A stretch of 64,000 nucleotides of DNA from Duganella sp. 1411 (GCF_017833525.1 NZ_JAFICD010000001.1:1736001-1800000), one strand, 5' to 3'. Shown: positions 8,655 through 17,005, counted from the first letter of the stretch. Notes: a model not told the origin generated them from the letters alone. Numbers and translations are program-made.

Positions 8655-9164
8655 ATGTCAAAACACTCGCACGGGACCGCAAAAACGCGTAGCCACAAGC
8701 ACCACCCCAAGCCGCAGCCAGCTCATGTCGCCCATTTTGTCGCACTACACATCAGCGATGCAAGAACTGTCTCCACCCGTACGAGCATTCCAGCCGAGGT
8801 AATACTTGCTCAATCAGCGCTTGAAAGCAACTGGGGCAGATCGGTCAAGGACAACGCCTACTTTGGTATCAAAGGCAAATCCGAGTCGGGCCGCTCGACG
8901 ACGTTTTCAACGCATGAAGTCACGCTGTCCGGGCAACGAATAAGCGTCACCGACGAATTTCGTGCTTATACCGACTACGCCGAAGCCGCCGCCGATTACG
9001 CGTCCCTAATACAACGAAAATATCCTACTGCTTTGGCTTATCGTAACGATCCTGAAAGATTCGCCGAGGCTGTAGCTAGCCATGGGTATGCAACCGACCC
9101 GCTTTACGCGAGCAAATTAAAATCTATCATTCGTTCACACATCGTGCCGCTGGTTAGCAAATAA
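8655..9164 (+). CDS. GH73 glucosaminidase (FlgJ/lysozyme-like), possible antibacterial effector
   Basis: This 169-residue protein is a single GH73 endo-beta-N-acetylglucosaminidase domain that would cut peptidoglycan glycan strands. The catalytic Glu lies in AQSALESNWGRS (about 57-58), followed by the family segments NAYFGIKG and FRAYTDYAEAAADY. A His/Lys-rich N-terminal tail (1-25) replaces any signal peptide, so it is not a Sec substrate. GGAG sits seven bases before the ATG. Base composition is lower in GC than the neighbours, and the next gene encodes a small secreted protein after 15 bases. Together this resembles T6SS glycoside hydrolase effector-immunity pairs (Tge/Tgi type), but no T6SS gene is nearby. 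A phage-derived lysin is the alternative. Confidence 0.8.
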   Translation: MSKHSHGTAKTRSHKHHPKPQPAHVAHFVALHISDARTVSTRTSIPAEVILAQSALESNWGRSVKDNAYFGIKGKSESGRSTTFSTHEVTLSGQRISVTDEFRAYTDYAEAAADYASLIQRKYPTALAYRNDPERFAEAVASHGYATDPLYASKLKSIIRSHIVPLVSK

Positions 9165-9179
9165 CTACCTGGACACCCC

Positions 9180-9524
9180 ATGAAACCACTTCACTACCTG
9201 CCGCTCTTAGTGCTTCTTGCCTCGACGTACGCGGTCTCCGGGCAAATAAAAACCAAAGACGAGGCCATCAAACTAGCCACCGACGCCATACACAAATTTC
9301 GCCTGACGACAATCAAAGACGAATGCGGCGTAATCGATGTTGTCGAGAAACCGTCATACTTCGAAATGATAGTGCGCGAACGTCACACGCAAAACTGTGG
9401 TGGCATGCAAGAGACCGGACCACGCTTGTTTAACATGCGAATAAGGAAGCACGACGGCCGGCTGACAAGCGATGTTTACGACGGGACAACTTATCAGCCG
9501 GTAGATCACATACCGGCAAAGTGA
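9180..9524 (+). CDS. small secreted protein, putative periplasmic immunity protein
   Basis: This 114-residue protein has a Sec signal peptide (MKPLHYLPLLVLLASTYAVSG) and a mature part of about 93 residues with two Cys (in DECGVID and QNCGGMQ) that could form a disulfide. I recognise no family with certainty. It begins 15 bases after a peptidoglycan hydrolase without signal peptide, shares that gene's lower GC content, and is of the size and predicted location of immunity proteins that protect the periplasm from self-intoxication. The immunity role is therefore inferred from context only. Confidence 0.7.
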   Translation: MKPLHYLPLLVLLASTYAVSGQIKTKDEAIKLATDAIHKFRLTTIKDECGVIDVVEKPSYFEMIVRERHTQNCGGMQETGPRLFNMRIRKHDGRLTSDVYDGTTYQPVDHIPAK

Positions 9525-9528
9525 TCGA

Positions 9529-10185
9529 TCAGTCCTGCGCCGAGATCGCCAGCCACAGCAACAGCAGGCACGGCAGCAGCAGGCCGTTGAAGCCGACCGC
9601 GACGAACATCAGCGCGCCGCTCATGCAGCCGAGCGCGAACGCCAGCACCGGCCAGATCAGCTTTTTGCAGCGGCCCATGGCGTCGGGGTCGCCGCGCGCC
9701 GAGTCCACCAGATCGATCACCAGTTGCGTGACGTTGCCGGTCATGACGGTGGTGGCGGCTGCCTTGCCCAACAGCAGCTTGCCGTAGGCGTTTTGCACCG
9801 CCATGGCGCCCGCGCACAGCATCCCGGTCGCCATGCTCAGCGGGGCATCGGCCGAGACGATCGGCGCCGCCAGCCAGGCGCAGGCCACCGTCGCCACCAT
9901 CAGCAGCAACTGGGTCAGGAAGCTGTTGCGCAGCTGCTTGGCGCCGGTGCGTTGCCAGCGCAGGATCAGCAACCGCGCGATCGCCACGAACAGCATGAAC
10001 ACCGGAAACACCAGCAGCTTGAGGAAGATCTCCGGCGCCGCCTGCACCACCGAGCGCCCGATCAGCACGAAGTTGCCCGTCACGTGGGCGGTGAACAATC
10101 CGAACAGGCCGATAAAGCCCAGCGTGTCGACGTAGCCAGCCAAAAAGCCCAGCGTGACGCCTTGTTTGATATCACCGCGTTCCAT
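9529..10185 (-). CDS. DUF1275 (YoaK-type) integral membrane protein
   Basis: This 218-residue protein has about six hydrophobic segments and the DUF1275 signatures GYVDTLGFIGLFGLFTAHVTGN at the N-terminus and MTGNVTQLVIDL in the second half; these two related halves are typical of the family. The function of the family is not established. It is the last gene of a four-gene operon, and its first 14 bases overlap the end of the DoxX gene, so translation is probably coupled. An AAAGG-containing site precedes the ATG at 10185. Confidence 0.87.
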   Translation of the reverse strand: MERGDIKQGVTLGFLAGYVDTLGFIGLFGLFTAHVTGNFVLIGRSVVQAAPEIFLKLLVFPVFMLFVAIARLLILRWQRTGAKQLRNSFLTQLLLMVATVACAWLAAPIVSADAPLSMATGMLCAGAMAVQNAYGKLLLGKAAATTVMTGNVTQLVIDLVDSARGDPDAMGRCKKLIWPVLAFALGCMSGALMFVAVGFNGLLLPCLLLLWLAISAQD

Positions 10186-10582
10186 CCTTACCTTTCTGAA
10201 TATCGTACCAGGCCACCAGCACGAAGGCGCCGGTCAGGCCGAGGTGTTCGAAGAAGCCGTTTTCGGCCATGAAGCGGGCCGGCCCGGTCACCTCCCAAAA
10301 GCGGTTGGCCATGAAGGTGGCCATCAGCGTGAACACGGCCAGGTAGCCGGCGCCGAGCCAGCGGTAAAAGCCGGCCAGTATCATCAGCGAGGCGCCGATT
10401 TCGCCGCCGATCACCAAGGCGGCCATCGGCGCCGGCGGCGACACGCCGAAGTGCCGCATCTCGGCGACGGCGCCGCCGAAGTCGGCCAGCTTGTCGATGC
10501 CGCCCTGCAGATACGCTGAGCACAGCAGCAACAGGCCGGTCCAGCGCACCCATGGCGCGCGTAAAAAAGCGGGAAAAGTCAT
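10172..10582 (-). CDS. DoxX family membrane protein
   Basis: This 136-residue protein with four predicted membrane helices has DoxX/DUF417-like features: GGIDKLADFGGAVAEM near the N-terminus and GGEIGASLMILAG in the middle. DoxX proteins occur in respiratory or redox-stress contexts, but their biochemical role is often unknown. The start codon lies one base after the stop of the amidohydrolase gene (TGA-G-ATG) and the 3' end overlaps the DUF1275 gene, so it is part of a translationally coupled operon. Confidence 0.87.
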   Translation of the reverse strand: MTFPAFLRAPWVRWTGLLLLCSAYLQGGIDKLADFGGAVAEMRHFGVSPPAPMAALVIGGEIGASLMILAGFYRWLGAGYLAVFTLMATFMANRFWEVTGPARFMAENGFFEHLGLTGAFVLVAWYDIQKGKDGTR

Positions 10583-10583
10583 C

Positions 10584-12515
10584 TCACACCGCCCAGCAGG
10601 CGCAGCCCAGCGCGCCCCAGAAGCTTTTCAGATCGGCGATCGGCAGCTTGCTGGTCCACGCGGTGGCATGCTGGTGGCCGTGCACATTGCACTGGTGCGC
10701 GCAGCCGCAGGCGGCCTGCTGCTCGCGCAATTGCGCCTGCTGGCGCTTGCGCTGTTCCAGCTCCTTGAGCGCGGCGCGGTTGTTGCCGATCTGCTCACCC
10801 CAGCCGGCGTAACCGCCGAAGCGGCGCACCGGCGACCAGTCGGGCATGGCCGGCGGCGGCGCCTCGTCGTGGGCGGCGAACTCCCCCGCCGCGTAGACGA
10901 TCTTGCCGCCGACGATGGTCAGGCGCGACGACATGTCGGCGATTTCGCTTTCGGCGCAGGCGTAGAAATCCTTGTCCGGCACGATCAGGTCGGCCAGCTG
11001 GCCCACCTCGATGCGGCCCTTCTTGCCCTCTTCGTTCGAGAACCAGGTGGTGTTCTCGGTCCACATGCGCAGCGCCGTCTCGCGGTCCAGGCAATTGGCG
11101 CGCGGGTACAGCTGCATGCCGCCCACGGTTTTACCGGTGATCATCCACGCCAGCGACACCCACGGGTTGTACGAGGCGACGCGGGTGGCGTCGGTGCCGG
11201 CGGAGACCTTGACGCCGGCCTCGAGGATCTTCTTGACCGGCGGCGTGGCCTCGGCCGCGCCGTGGCCATAGCGCTCGACGAAGTATTCGCCCTGGTAGGC
11301 CATGCGGTGCTGCACGGCGACGCCGCCGCCCAGCGCGGCGATGCGGTCGATCGACTGGTCGGAGATGGTTTCGGCGTGGTCGAAGAACCAGTTCAGGCCT
11401 GCCAGCGGAATTTCCTGGTTGACCTTCTCGAACACGTCCAGCGCGCGGCTGATGGTTTCGTCGTAGGTGGCGTGCATGCGCCACGGCCAGCGGTTCTGCG
11501 CCAGCACCCGCACCACGCCTTCCAGGTCGTCCTCCATATTGTCCGCCATGTCGGGGCGCGGCTGGCGGAAGTCCTCGAAGTCGGCCGCCGAGAAGGTCAG
11601 CATCTCGCCGGCGCCGTTGTGGCGGAAGTAGTCGTCGCCCTGCTGGTAGGTCACGCTCTGGGTCCAGTTGAGGAAATCCTCCTTCTCCTGTTGCGGCTTT
11701 TGCGTGAACAGGTTGTAGGCCAGGCGTATCGTCAGCTGCTGGGCGTCGGCCAGCTGCTGGATCACCTGGTAATCCTCGGGATAGTTCTGGAAGCCGCCGC
11801 CGGCGTCGATCGCGCCCGTCACGCCGAGGCGATTGAGTTCGCGCATGAAGTGGCGGGTCGAGTTGACCTGGTACTCCAGCGGCAGCTTAGGCCCCTTGGC
11901 CAGGGTCTGGTACAGGACGGCGGCGTTGGGCTTGGCCAGCAGCAGGCCGGTCGGATTGCCGGCGGCGTCGCGCAGGATCTCGCCGCCGTGCGGCGCCGGC
12001 GTGTTCTTGTCGTAGCCGACGGCGCGCAGCGCGGCGCCGTTCAGCAAGGCGCGGTCGTACAGGTGCAGGATGAACACCGGCGTGTCCGGCGCCACCGCGT
12101 TTAATTCGGCGATGGTGGGCAGGCGCTTCTCGGCGAATTGATGTTCGGTGAAGCCGCCCACCACGCGCACCCACTGCGGCGCCGGGGTGATCGCCACCTG
12201 CGCCTTGAGCATGCCCATGGCGTCGGCCAGGCTGCGCACACCGTCCCAGCGCAGCTCGAGATTGAAATTGAGGCCGCCGCGGATGATGTGGCAGTGGTTG
12301 TCGATCAGGCCCGGCAACGCGCGCTTGCCACCCAGGTCGATGACCCGGGTGGCCGGACCGGCCAGCGCCATGATCTCGTTGGCGCGGCCGACGTGGGTGA
12401 AGCGGCCGTCCTTGATGGCCACCGCCTCCGCGTGCGGATTGGCGCGGTCCAGCGTGGTGAACAAGCCCCGGTGCAAAATCAGGTCGGGGGCGGCGTGGGT
12501 GGTGGTGCTCATCAT
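10584..12515 (-). CDS. amidohydrolase family 3 (YtcJ-like) metal-dependent hydrolase
   Basis: This protein of about 643 residues is of the amidohydrolase superfamily. The first metal-binding motif is GLIDNHCHIIRGG (HxH, about 77-79) and the late catalytic Asp lies in SAGTDATRVASYNPW. The N-terminal LILHRGLFTTLDR strand and C-terminal LADLIVPD/VGGKIVY form the composite beta domain. The last 50 or so residues carry several Cys and His (ACGCAHQCNVHGH), an unusual extension. The start codon shares ATGA with the stop of the XapX gene, with AAGGAAAG upstream; ATG at 12512 is an equally good start. Substrates of this family are varied and cannot be predicted here. Confidence 0.88.
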   Translation of the reverse strand: MMSTTTHAAPDLILHRGLFTTLDRANPHAEAVAIKDGRFTHVGRANEIMALAGPATRVIDLGGKRALPGLIDNHCHIIRGGLNFNLELRWDGVRSLADAMGMLKAQVAITPAPQWVRVVGGFTEHQFAEKRLPTIAELNAVAPDTPVFILHLYDRALLNGAALRAVGYDKNTPAPHGGEILRDAAGNPTGLLLAKPNAAVLYQTLAKGPKLPLEYQVNSTRHFMRELNRLGVTGAIDAGGGFQNYPEDYQVIQQLADAQQLTIRLAYNLFTQKPQQEKEDFLNWTQSVTYQQGDDYFRHNGAGEMLTFSAADFEDFRQPRPDMADNMEDDLEGVVRVLAQNRWPWRMHATYDETISRALDVFEKVNQEIPLAGLNWFFDHAETISDQSIDRIAALGGGVAVQHRMAYQGEYFVERYGHGAAEATPPVKKILEAGVKVSAGTDATRVASYNPWVSLAWMITGKTVGGMQLYPRANCLDRETALRMWTENTTWFSNEEGKKGRIEVGQLADLIVPDKDFYACAESEIADMSSRLTIVGGKIVYAAGEFAAHDEAPPPAMPDWSPVRRFGGYAGWGEQIGNNRAALKELEQRKRQQAQLREQQAACGCAHQCNVHGHQHATAWTSKLPIADLKSFWGALGCACWAV

Positions 12516-12778
12516 GCTTTCCTTTTCGTTTCGTTGGCGTCCTGCGCGCCCGGCAGCTGGCCGAAGCAGTGCGGCTTGACCTGATCGTCGATCCAGGACA
12601 CTTGTTTGGCTTGCGGTTGCCACAACTGGCGCAGCAGCGGCGGCACCTGTTCGCCGAGCAGGATGCCCAGCAGGCCGACCAGCGCGATGACCGGCGGCGC
12701 CGGCGAACGCACGTTCAAAAATCCGTAAATGATCCCGACCAGCAGGCCGGTGGCGATCGACACGATATAAATCTTCAT
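12512..12778 (-). CDS. XapX domain-containing small membrane protein
   Basis: This 88-residue protein has two hydrophobic segments and matches the XapX domain (IYGFLNVRSPAPPVIALVGLLGILLGEQ), found in small proteins of unknown function. The ATG at 12778 follows AAGGAG. Its TGA overlaps the amidohydrolase ATG by four bases, making it the first gene of the XapX-amidohydrolase-DoxX-DUF1275 operon. The C-terminal extension after residue 50 is polar with a single Cys. Confidence 0.85.
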   Translation of the reverse strand: MKIYIVSIATGLLVGIIYGFLNVRSPAPPVIALVGLLGILLGEQVPPLLRQLWQPQAKQVSWIDDQVKPHCFGQLPGAQDANETKRKA

Positions 12779-13011
12779 GGCTGGCTCCTTAAAACCCAAA
12801 CTCTACCCCGCGAACCGCCGGCGGCGCCCCTGCCATTGTGCCAGTGGACGCCCCGGGCGCTCGGTTATTGGCCGCCACGATGCCACACGCGCGGGGGATT
12901 GAACATACCCACATCTAGGTAGGGTGTACCCCCCGGATCGGGTCGTGGCAAAAGCGGCAAGAGGGTTTAAGCTTGCTCCGACAATGCCAACAGCGCGGGG
13001 ACCGAACAGAC

Positions 13012-13428
13012 ATGCGTGGATTCAGTAGCAGTTTTCCGCGTGGCGGCGCCGGCGCCGGCCTGCTGCTGTTGCGGCTGGCCGTGGCGCTGCAACTGCTGAC
13101 GGAGACGTTGTGCGCCGAGGCGGCGCCGTGGTGGTCCGCGATGCTGCCGGCCGCCATGGCGTGGCTGCCGCTGTCGCTGGCCGTCTCGCTGGCCGTGGCG
13201 CTGGCGCTGGGCGTGCTGACGCCGGTGGCCGGCGCCCTCGGCGCGCTGTGGCAGCTGCTCTGCCTCGCCCAATCCGGCTGGGGGCACGCGCCGCCGTGCA
13301 TCGTCGGCGCCCTCACCGCCGCCGCGCTGGTGCTGCTGGGGCCCGGCGCCTACGCGCTCGACGCGCGCCTGTTCGGCCGGCGCCGGCTGGTGCTGCCGGC
13401 CAGTCCGGCGGACCACAACCGATTTTAG
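13012..13428 (+). CDS. small DoxX-like membrane protein
   Basis: This 138-residue, very Leu/Ala-rich protein has about four membrane segments and resembles short DoxX-type proteins (LLLLRLAVALQLLTE; LALGVLTPVAGALGALWQLL). The ATG at 13012 is preferred over an in-frame TTG at 12973. It is followed after 26 bases by a LuxR-type regulator on the same strand, so they may be co-transcribed. The function is unknown. Confidence 0.65.
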   Translation: MRGFSSSFPRGGAGAGLLLLRLAVALQLLTETLCAEAAPWWSAMLPAAMAWLPLSLAVSLAVALALGVLTPVAGALGALWQLLCLAQSGWGHAPPCIVGALTAAALVLLGPGAYALDARLFGRRRLVLPASPADHNRF

Positions 13429-13454
13429 TCAGACGTTCATTTGGGAGAAACGAC

Positions 13455-14150
13455 ATGCGACTCGATAGCAAAACCTGGCCGCAGATGGCCGTGGGCGGTA
13501 GCAATGGGACGGGCGCCATCATCCATCAGGGCGACACGATCAACGTGGTGGCGGCGCACGCGGACGCCATCGTCAACGCCGGCCTGGCCGCGCTGCTCGG
13601 CGCCGGCGCCGGCATCTGCGTGCGCGCGGCCGGCGCCGATGCCATCGACGACGGCGCCGACGTCGTCATCCTCGACCACAAGGCCGGCCTGGAATACATG
13701 CGCCGCCGCGGCAATGCCCTGCATGCCCAGGACGGAAGCCAGCCGGCGGTGCTGATCGTCACGCAGCTGGACCGCGAATGGGAGGTGCGCACGGCCATGA
13801 TGGCGGGCGTGCAAGGCTACCTGCTGCAAAACAGCGCCGCCGACCAGCTGCTGGCGGCGGTGCGCGCGCTGGGCCGGGGCATGCGCTACCTGAGCGCGGA
13901 CCTGAGCCGCTGCGTGGCCGACAGCTTCACCCGCATCGGCCTGACCAGCCGCGAGACCGACGTGCTGCAATTGCTGGCCCAGGGCCAGTGCAACAAGTCG
14001 ATCGCGCGCGAACTGGGGATCGGCGTGGGCACCGTCAAAACCCACGTCAAGGGTCTGTTCGACAAACTCGGCGCGACGGCGCGCACCCACGCGGTGGTGC
14101 TGGCCACGCGCCGCGGCCTGGTGGGCGACCACGGTCATAGCCAGCACTGA
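13455..14150 (+). CDS. LuxR-family regulator with degenerate receiver domain
   Basis: This 231-residue protein has a NarL-type layout. The C-terminal LuxR helix-turn-helix is intact (LTSRETDVLQLLAQGQCNKSIA to GTVKTHVKGLFDKLGA, about 160-215). The N-terminal domain follows the receiver fold but lacks the usual acidic pair at the end of the first strand (NVVAAHADAIV instead of a DDH-type motif), while an Asp at the phosphorylation position remains in VVILDHKAG. It may thus work without phosphorylation. GGGAGAAA precedes the ATG at 13455. No cognate kinase is adjacent. Confidence 0.85.
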   Translation: MRLDSKTWPQMAVGGSNGTGAIIHQGDTINVVAAHADAIVNAGLAALLGAGAGICVRAAGADAIDDGADVVILDHKAGLEYMRRRGNALHAQDGSQPAVLIVTQLDREWEVRTAMMAGVQGYLLQNSAADQLLAAVRALGRGMRYLSADLSRCVADSFTRIGLTSRETDVLQLLAQGQCNKSIARELGIGVGTVKTHVKGLFDKLGATARTHAVVLATRRGLVGDHGHSQH

Positions 14151-14183
14151 GGGCGCGGCGCGCCGCGGCACCGTGAATAGGCG

Positions 14184-14213
14184 TTGTCTGTTTGCGCCGA
14201 ACCCCTGTAAAAT
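14184..14213 (+). promoter_or_regulatory. candidate promoter for the Cys-containing small protein/TonB receptor pair
   Basis: TTGTCT (14184-14189) and TAAAAT (14208-14213) are separated by 18 bases. The predicted transcription start would fall next to the ATG at 14221, so the small gene would have almost no leader unless translation begins further downstream. Confidence 0.3.
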
Positions 14214-14220
14214 CGCCGCT

Positions 14221-14550
14221 ATGCACGCAATAACCCTCTCGCCGGCCACCCAGCATCGCAACACGCGCTACCAGCGCGTGGTGATGCTGTTCGTGCTGGT
14301 GTTTCTCGCGCTGCAACTAATCGGGGCTGTCTCGCACAGCCACGCCTACACCGACGACCACAAAAACGATTGCACGGCGTGCGCGGTCACCGACATGCCG
14401 TTCGGCGCCCCGCCGCCGCCGGCCGCCGTGGCGCCGGTGACTTTCCTGCTCACCTACGCCGTCGACGCCCTGCCGCGCGACATCTGGATCGCCCGCGCCG
14501 GCTACCTCACTCCCCCTTCGCACGCCCCGCCCGCCGCTGTTCTCTCCTGA
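14221..14550 (+). CDS. small DUF2946-like protein upstream of TonB receptor
   Basis: This 109-residue protein has an N-terminal hydrophobic segment (VVMLFVLVFLALQLIGAVSHS) followed by a His/Asp/Cys patch (SHSHAYTDDHKNDCTACAV) and an Ala/Pro-rich tail with a further hydrophobic stretch. The HxH...CxxC arrangement after a signal-anchor recalls DUF2946-type proteins that often sit before TonB receptors or metal-handling genes. A metal link is inference. The start at 14221 has no ribosome site; an upstream GTG at 14173 is an alternative. The receptor gene starts 117 bases downstream. Confidence 0.6.
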   Translation: MHAITLSPATQHRNTRYQRVVMLFVLVFLALQLIGAVSHSHAYTDDHKNDCTACAVTDMPFGAPPPPAAVAPVTFLLTYAVDALPRDIWIARAGYLTPPSHAPPAAVLS

Positions 14551-14667
14551 CCGCACGTACCTGAAACACCTGTAACGCCCATTGCGCGACCCGACGTACC
14601 CGCGCGCCTGCCCGACACGATCCGGCAGGCCGGCGGCCGCCCGCGCCTGAACATTCAAGGATTGAAC

Positions 14668-16815
14668 ATGCAACACACCCCACAACTCCGCACCCTGCCA
14701 TTGCTGCTGGCCGCCGCTTTCTACGCCACCCACGCCCATGCCGACGACGCCGACAACCCCACCGCCGCGCCGATGCAGCAGGTCGACGTGGTTGGGCATC
14801 TGAAAAGCTCGCGTATCGACCTCTCGCCCAACGTCGGCACCACCGTCTATTCGATCGACCGCCACATGATCGACCAGCTGGGCCAGGGCGACAACACGCC
14901 GTTCAACGAAGTGCTGCTGCGGCTCCCGGGCGTGGCCCAGGATTCCAAGGCCTCGGGCTCGATCCACGTGCGCGACGATCACGCCAACATCCAATACCGC
15001 ATCAACGGCGTGCAGCTGCCGGAGAGTATCAGCGGCTTCGGCCAGTCGATCGACACCCGCTTCGTGCAGCAGACCGATTTCATCACCGGCGCGCTGCCGG
15101 CGCAATTCGGCCTGCGCACCGCCGGCATCGTCGATATCCAGACCAAGGAAGGCCTGCCGAAATCCGGCGGCCGCGTCGGCGTGCTGGTGGGCAGCCACGA
15201 TTACGTCGAACCGAGCGCGGAATTCTTCGGCACCCAGGGCGCGTTCAACTACTACCTGTCGGGCAGCTATCTGAAGAACGACATGGGCATCGAAAACCCG
15301 CTGCCAAGCCGCGACGCCATCCACAACCGCACCAAACAGGCCAAGTCGTTCGGTTCCCTGTCCTGGTTCCTGGACGACCAGACCCGTTTGGGCCTGATGT
15401 TCGGCACCTACAACGGCCGCTTCCAGATCCCGAACAACCCGGACCAGGCGCCGGCGTTTTCGCTGACGGGCCAGAGCGACGCCGCCGCCGGCACCAGCGC
15501 GCTGGCGTCGTCGCAGCTCAACGAACACCAGCGCGAGGTCAACCGCTTCCTGGTGCTGTCGCTGCAAAAAAGCTTGGGCGACCTGAATTACCAAGTCTCG
15601 GCCTTCCACCAGTACTCCGAGCTGCATTACACGCCGGACCCGGTGGGGGACCTGGTCTACAACGGCGTCGGCTCCAACACCCTGCGCTCGAACTCCTCGA
15701 GCGGCGTGCAGTTCGACACCAGCTATAAACTGAACGACGCCCACACCGTGCGCGGCGGCCTGGCCTACTCGCGCCAGAACACCCACAGCGACAACAGCGT
15801 CGCCGTGTTCGACATGAACGACGACGGCACGCAGGCCAGCACCGACCCGCGCACCATCATCGATAACAGCAGCCAGACCGGCAAGCTGTCGAGCATCTAC
15901 GTGCAGGACGAATGGCATATCGGTGCGCCGCTGACGCTGAACTACGGCCTGCGCTACGACAAGGTATCGGCCTTCATCAACGAGCATCAGTGGAGCCCGC
16001 GCGTGAACCTGGCGTACCAGCTGGCCAAGGACACGTCGCTGCACGCCGGCTATTCGCGCTACTTCACCCCGCCGCCGCAGGAACTGGCGGCGCAGGCCAG
16101 CATCGACAAATACGCCGGCACGTCGAACGCGCCGGAGGTGCCGGTGTCCGACAACGTCAAGGCCGAACGCACCAACTACTACGACGTGGGCCTGAGCCAC
16201 AAGTTCAACGAGCAGTTGACCGTCACGGCGGACGCCTACTACAAGAAGATCCGCAACATGCTCGACGAGGGCCAGTTCGGGCAGGCGCTGATCCTGTCGC
16301 CGTTTAACTACGACCGCGGCTACGCCAAGGGGCTGGAGCTGTCGGCCGTCTACAACGAGAAAAACTGGGGCGGCTTCCTCAACGTGACCTCGCAGCGCGC
16401 CAAGGGGCAGAACATCACCTCCGGCCAGTCGCTGTTCGCGCCCGACGAACTGGCGTACATCGCCAACCACTACATCTACGTCGACCACGACCAGACGTAC
16501 ACGGTGTCCGGCGGCGCCCACTACCACTGGGGCGAGTCGCAGGTCAGCGGCGATTTCCTGTATGGCAGCGGCCTGCGGATGACGCCCGACGGCGGCGCGC
16601 CCAATTCCGGCGCCCTGCCGAACTACGTGACGACCAACCTGTCGCTGACGCATAACTGGAAGAACACGCCGGTCGGCAATGTCGAGGGTCGCCTGGCGAT
16701 GCTCAACGTGTTCGACAAAACCTATCTGCTGCGCGATGGTTCCGGCGTCGGCGTCGGCGCGCCGCAGTATGGCGCGCGCCGCACGCTGTATATGGGCCTG
16801 TCGACCAGCTTCTGA
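14668..16815 (+). CDS. TonB-dependent outer membrane receptor
   Basis: This 715-residue receptor has a signal peptide (to about AHA-DDA, residue 26), a plug domain (about 40-150; VDVVGHLKSSR, RINGVQLPES, TGALPAQFGLRTAGIVDIQT) and a 22-strand barrel ending in GLSTSF with the terminal Phe. ATG 14668 follows AAGGATTGAAC and is preferred to TTG 14662. It is preceded by a small Cys/His protein. The ligand is unknown; if the small gene handles metal, a metal chelate is a reasonable guess. A strong terminator follows at 16824. Confidence 0.9.
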   Translation: MQHTPQLRTLPLLLAAAFYATHAHADDADNPTAAPMQQVDVVGHLKSSRIDLSPNVGTTVYSIDRHMIDQLGQGDNTPFNEVLLRLPGVAQDSKASGSIHVRDDHANIQYRINGVQLPESISGFGQSIDTRFVQQTDFITGALPAQFGLRTAGIVDIQTKEGLPKSGGRVGVLVGSHDYVEPSAEFFGTQGAFNYYLSGSYLKNDMGIENPLPSRDAIHNRTKQAKSFGSLSWFLDDQTRLGLMFGTYNGRFQIPNNPDQAPAFSLTGQSDAAAGTSALASSQLNEHQREVNRFLVLSLQKSLGDLNYQVSAFHQYSELHYTPDPVGDLVYNGVGSNTLRSNSSSGVQFDTSYKLNDAHTVRGGLAYSRQNTHSDNSVAVFDMNDDGTQASTDPRTIIDNSSQTGKLSSIYVQDEWHIGAPLTLNYGLRYDKVSAFINEHQWSPRVNLAYQLAKDTSLHAGYSRYFTPPPQELAAQASIDKYAGTSNAPEVPVSDNVKAERTNYYDVGLSHKFNEQLTVTADAYYKKIRNMLDEGQFGQALILSPFNYDRGYAKGLELSAVYNEKNWGGFLNVTSQRAKGQNITSGQSLFAPDELAYIANHYIYVDHDQTYTVSGGAHYHWGESQVSGDFLYGSGLRMTPDGGAPNSGALPNYVTTNLSLTHNWKNTPVGNVEGRLAMLNVFDKTYLLRDGSGVGVGAPQYGARRTLYMGLSTSF

Positions 16816-16823
16816 CCATGAGT

Positions 16824-16862
16824 GCCGGCGCCGGATGCAACACCGGCGCCGGCCTCTATTTT
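16824..16862 (+). terminator. rho-independent terminator after TonB receptor
   Basis: A perfect 11-base stem GCCGGCGCCGG (16824-16834) and CCGGCGCCGGC (16843-16853) with an 8-base loop is followed by CTCTATTTTT. It lies nine bases after the receptor stop codon and should end that transcript. Confidence 0.85.
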
Positions 16863-16888
16863 TCGGTCACTCGTTGTTCGTGCGCCCG

Positions 16889-16917
16889 TTGTATTCAGCG
16901 GTTGTTGTAGGCATAAT
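16889..16917 (+). promoter_or_regulatory. candidate sigma-70 promoter for the serine hydrolase gene
   Basis: TTGTAT (16889-16894) and CATAAT (16912-16917) are separated by an ideal 17 bases. They lie just after the upstream terminator and before a 19-codon leader frame and the serine hydrolase gene. Confidence 0.45.
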
Positions 16918-16945
16918 CAAAGCGAAGCCTTTAGCGGAAGATGAC

Positions 16946-17005
16946 ATGCCCCACCCTGTTTCAGATCACGACACAGCTTTCGACGCCGTCATGGCAAGGG
17001 TGTAG
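16946..17005 (+). CDS. possible 19-residue leader peptide
   Basis: A short frame of 19 codons (begins MPHPVSDHD, ends MARV) starts after GCGGAAG and its TAG stop directly abuts the ATG of the serine hydrolase gene. This arrangement would couple translation of the two. There is no homology evidence, so it may be a chance frame. Confidence 0.3.
   Translation: MPHPVSDHDTAFDAVMARV

Noticed and set aside
8578..8802. Short frame opening before the GH73 gene
   Set aside because: It runs into the GH73 gene in a different frame and has no homology or good ribosome site; only its first part lies in non-coding DNA.
8410..9528. Prophage or genomic island
   Set aside because: The patch is lower in GC, but no integrase, attachment repeats, tRNA or structural phage genes are present.
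12914..12935. CTAGGTAGGGTGTACCCC motif as a shared operator with the 8474 site
   Set aside because: Only a few bases match when aligned, too few to claim a common site.
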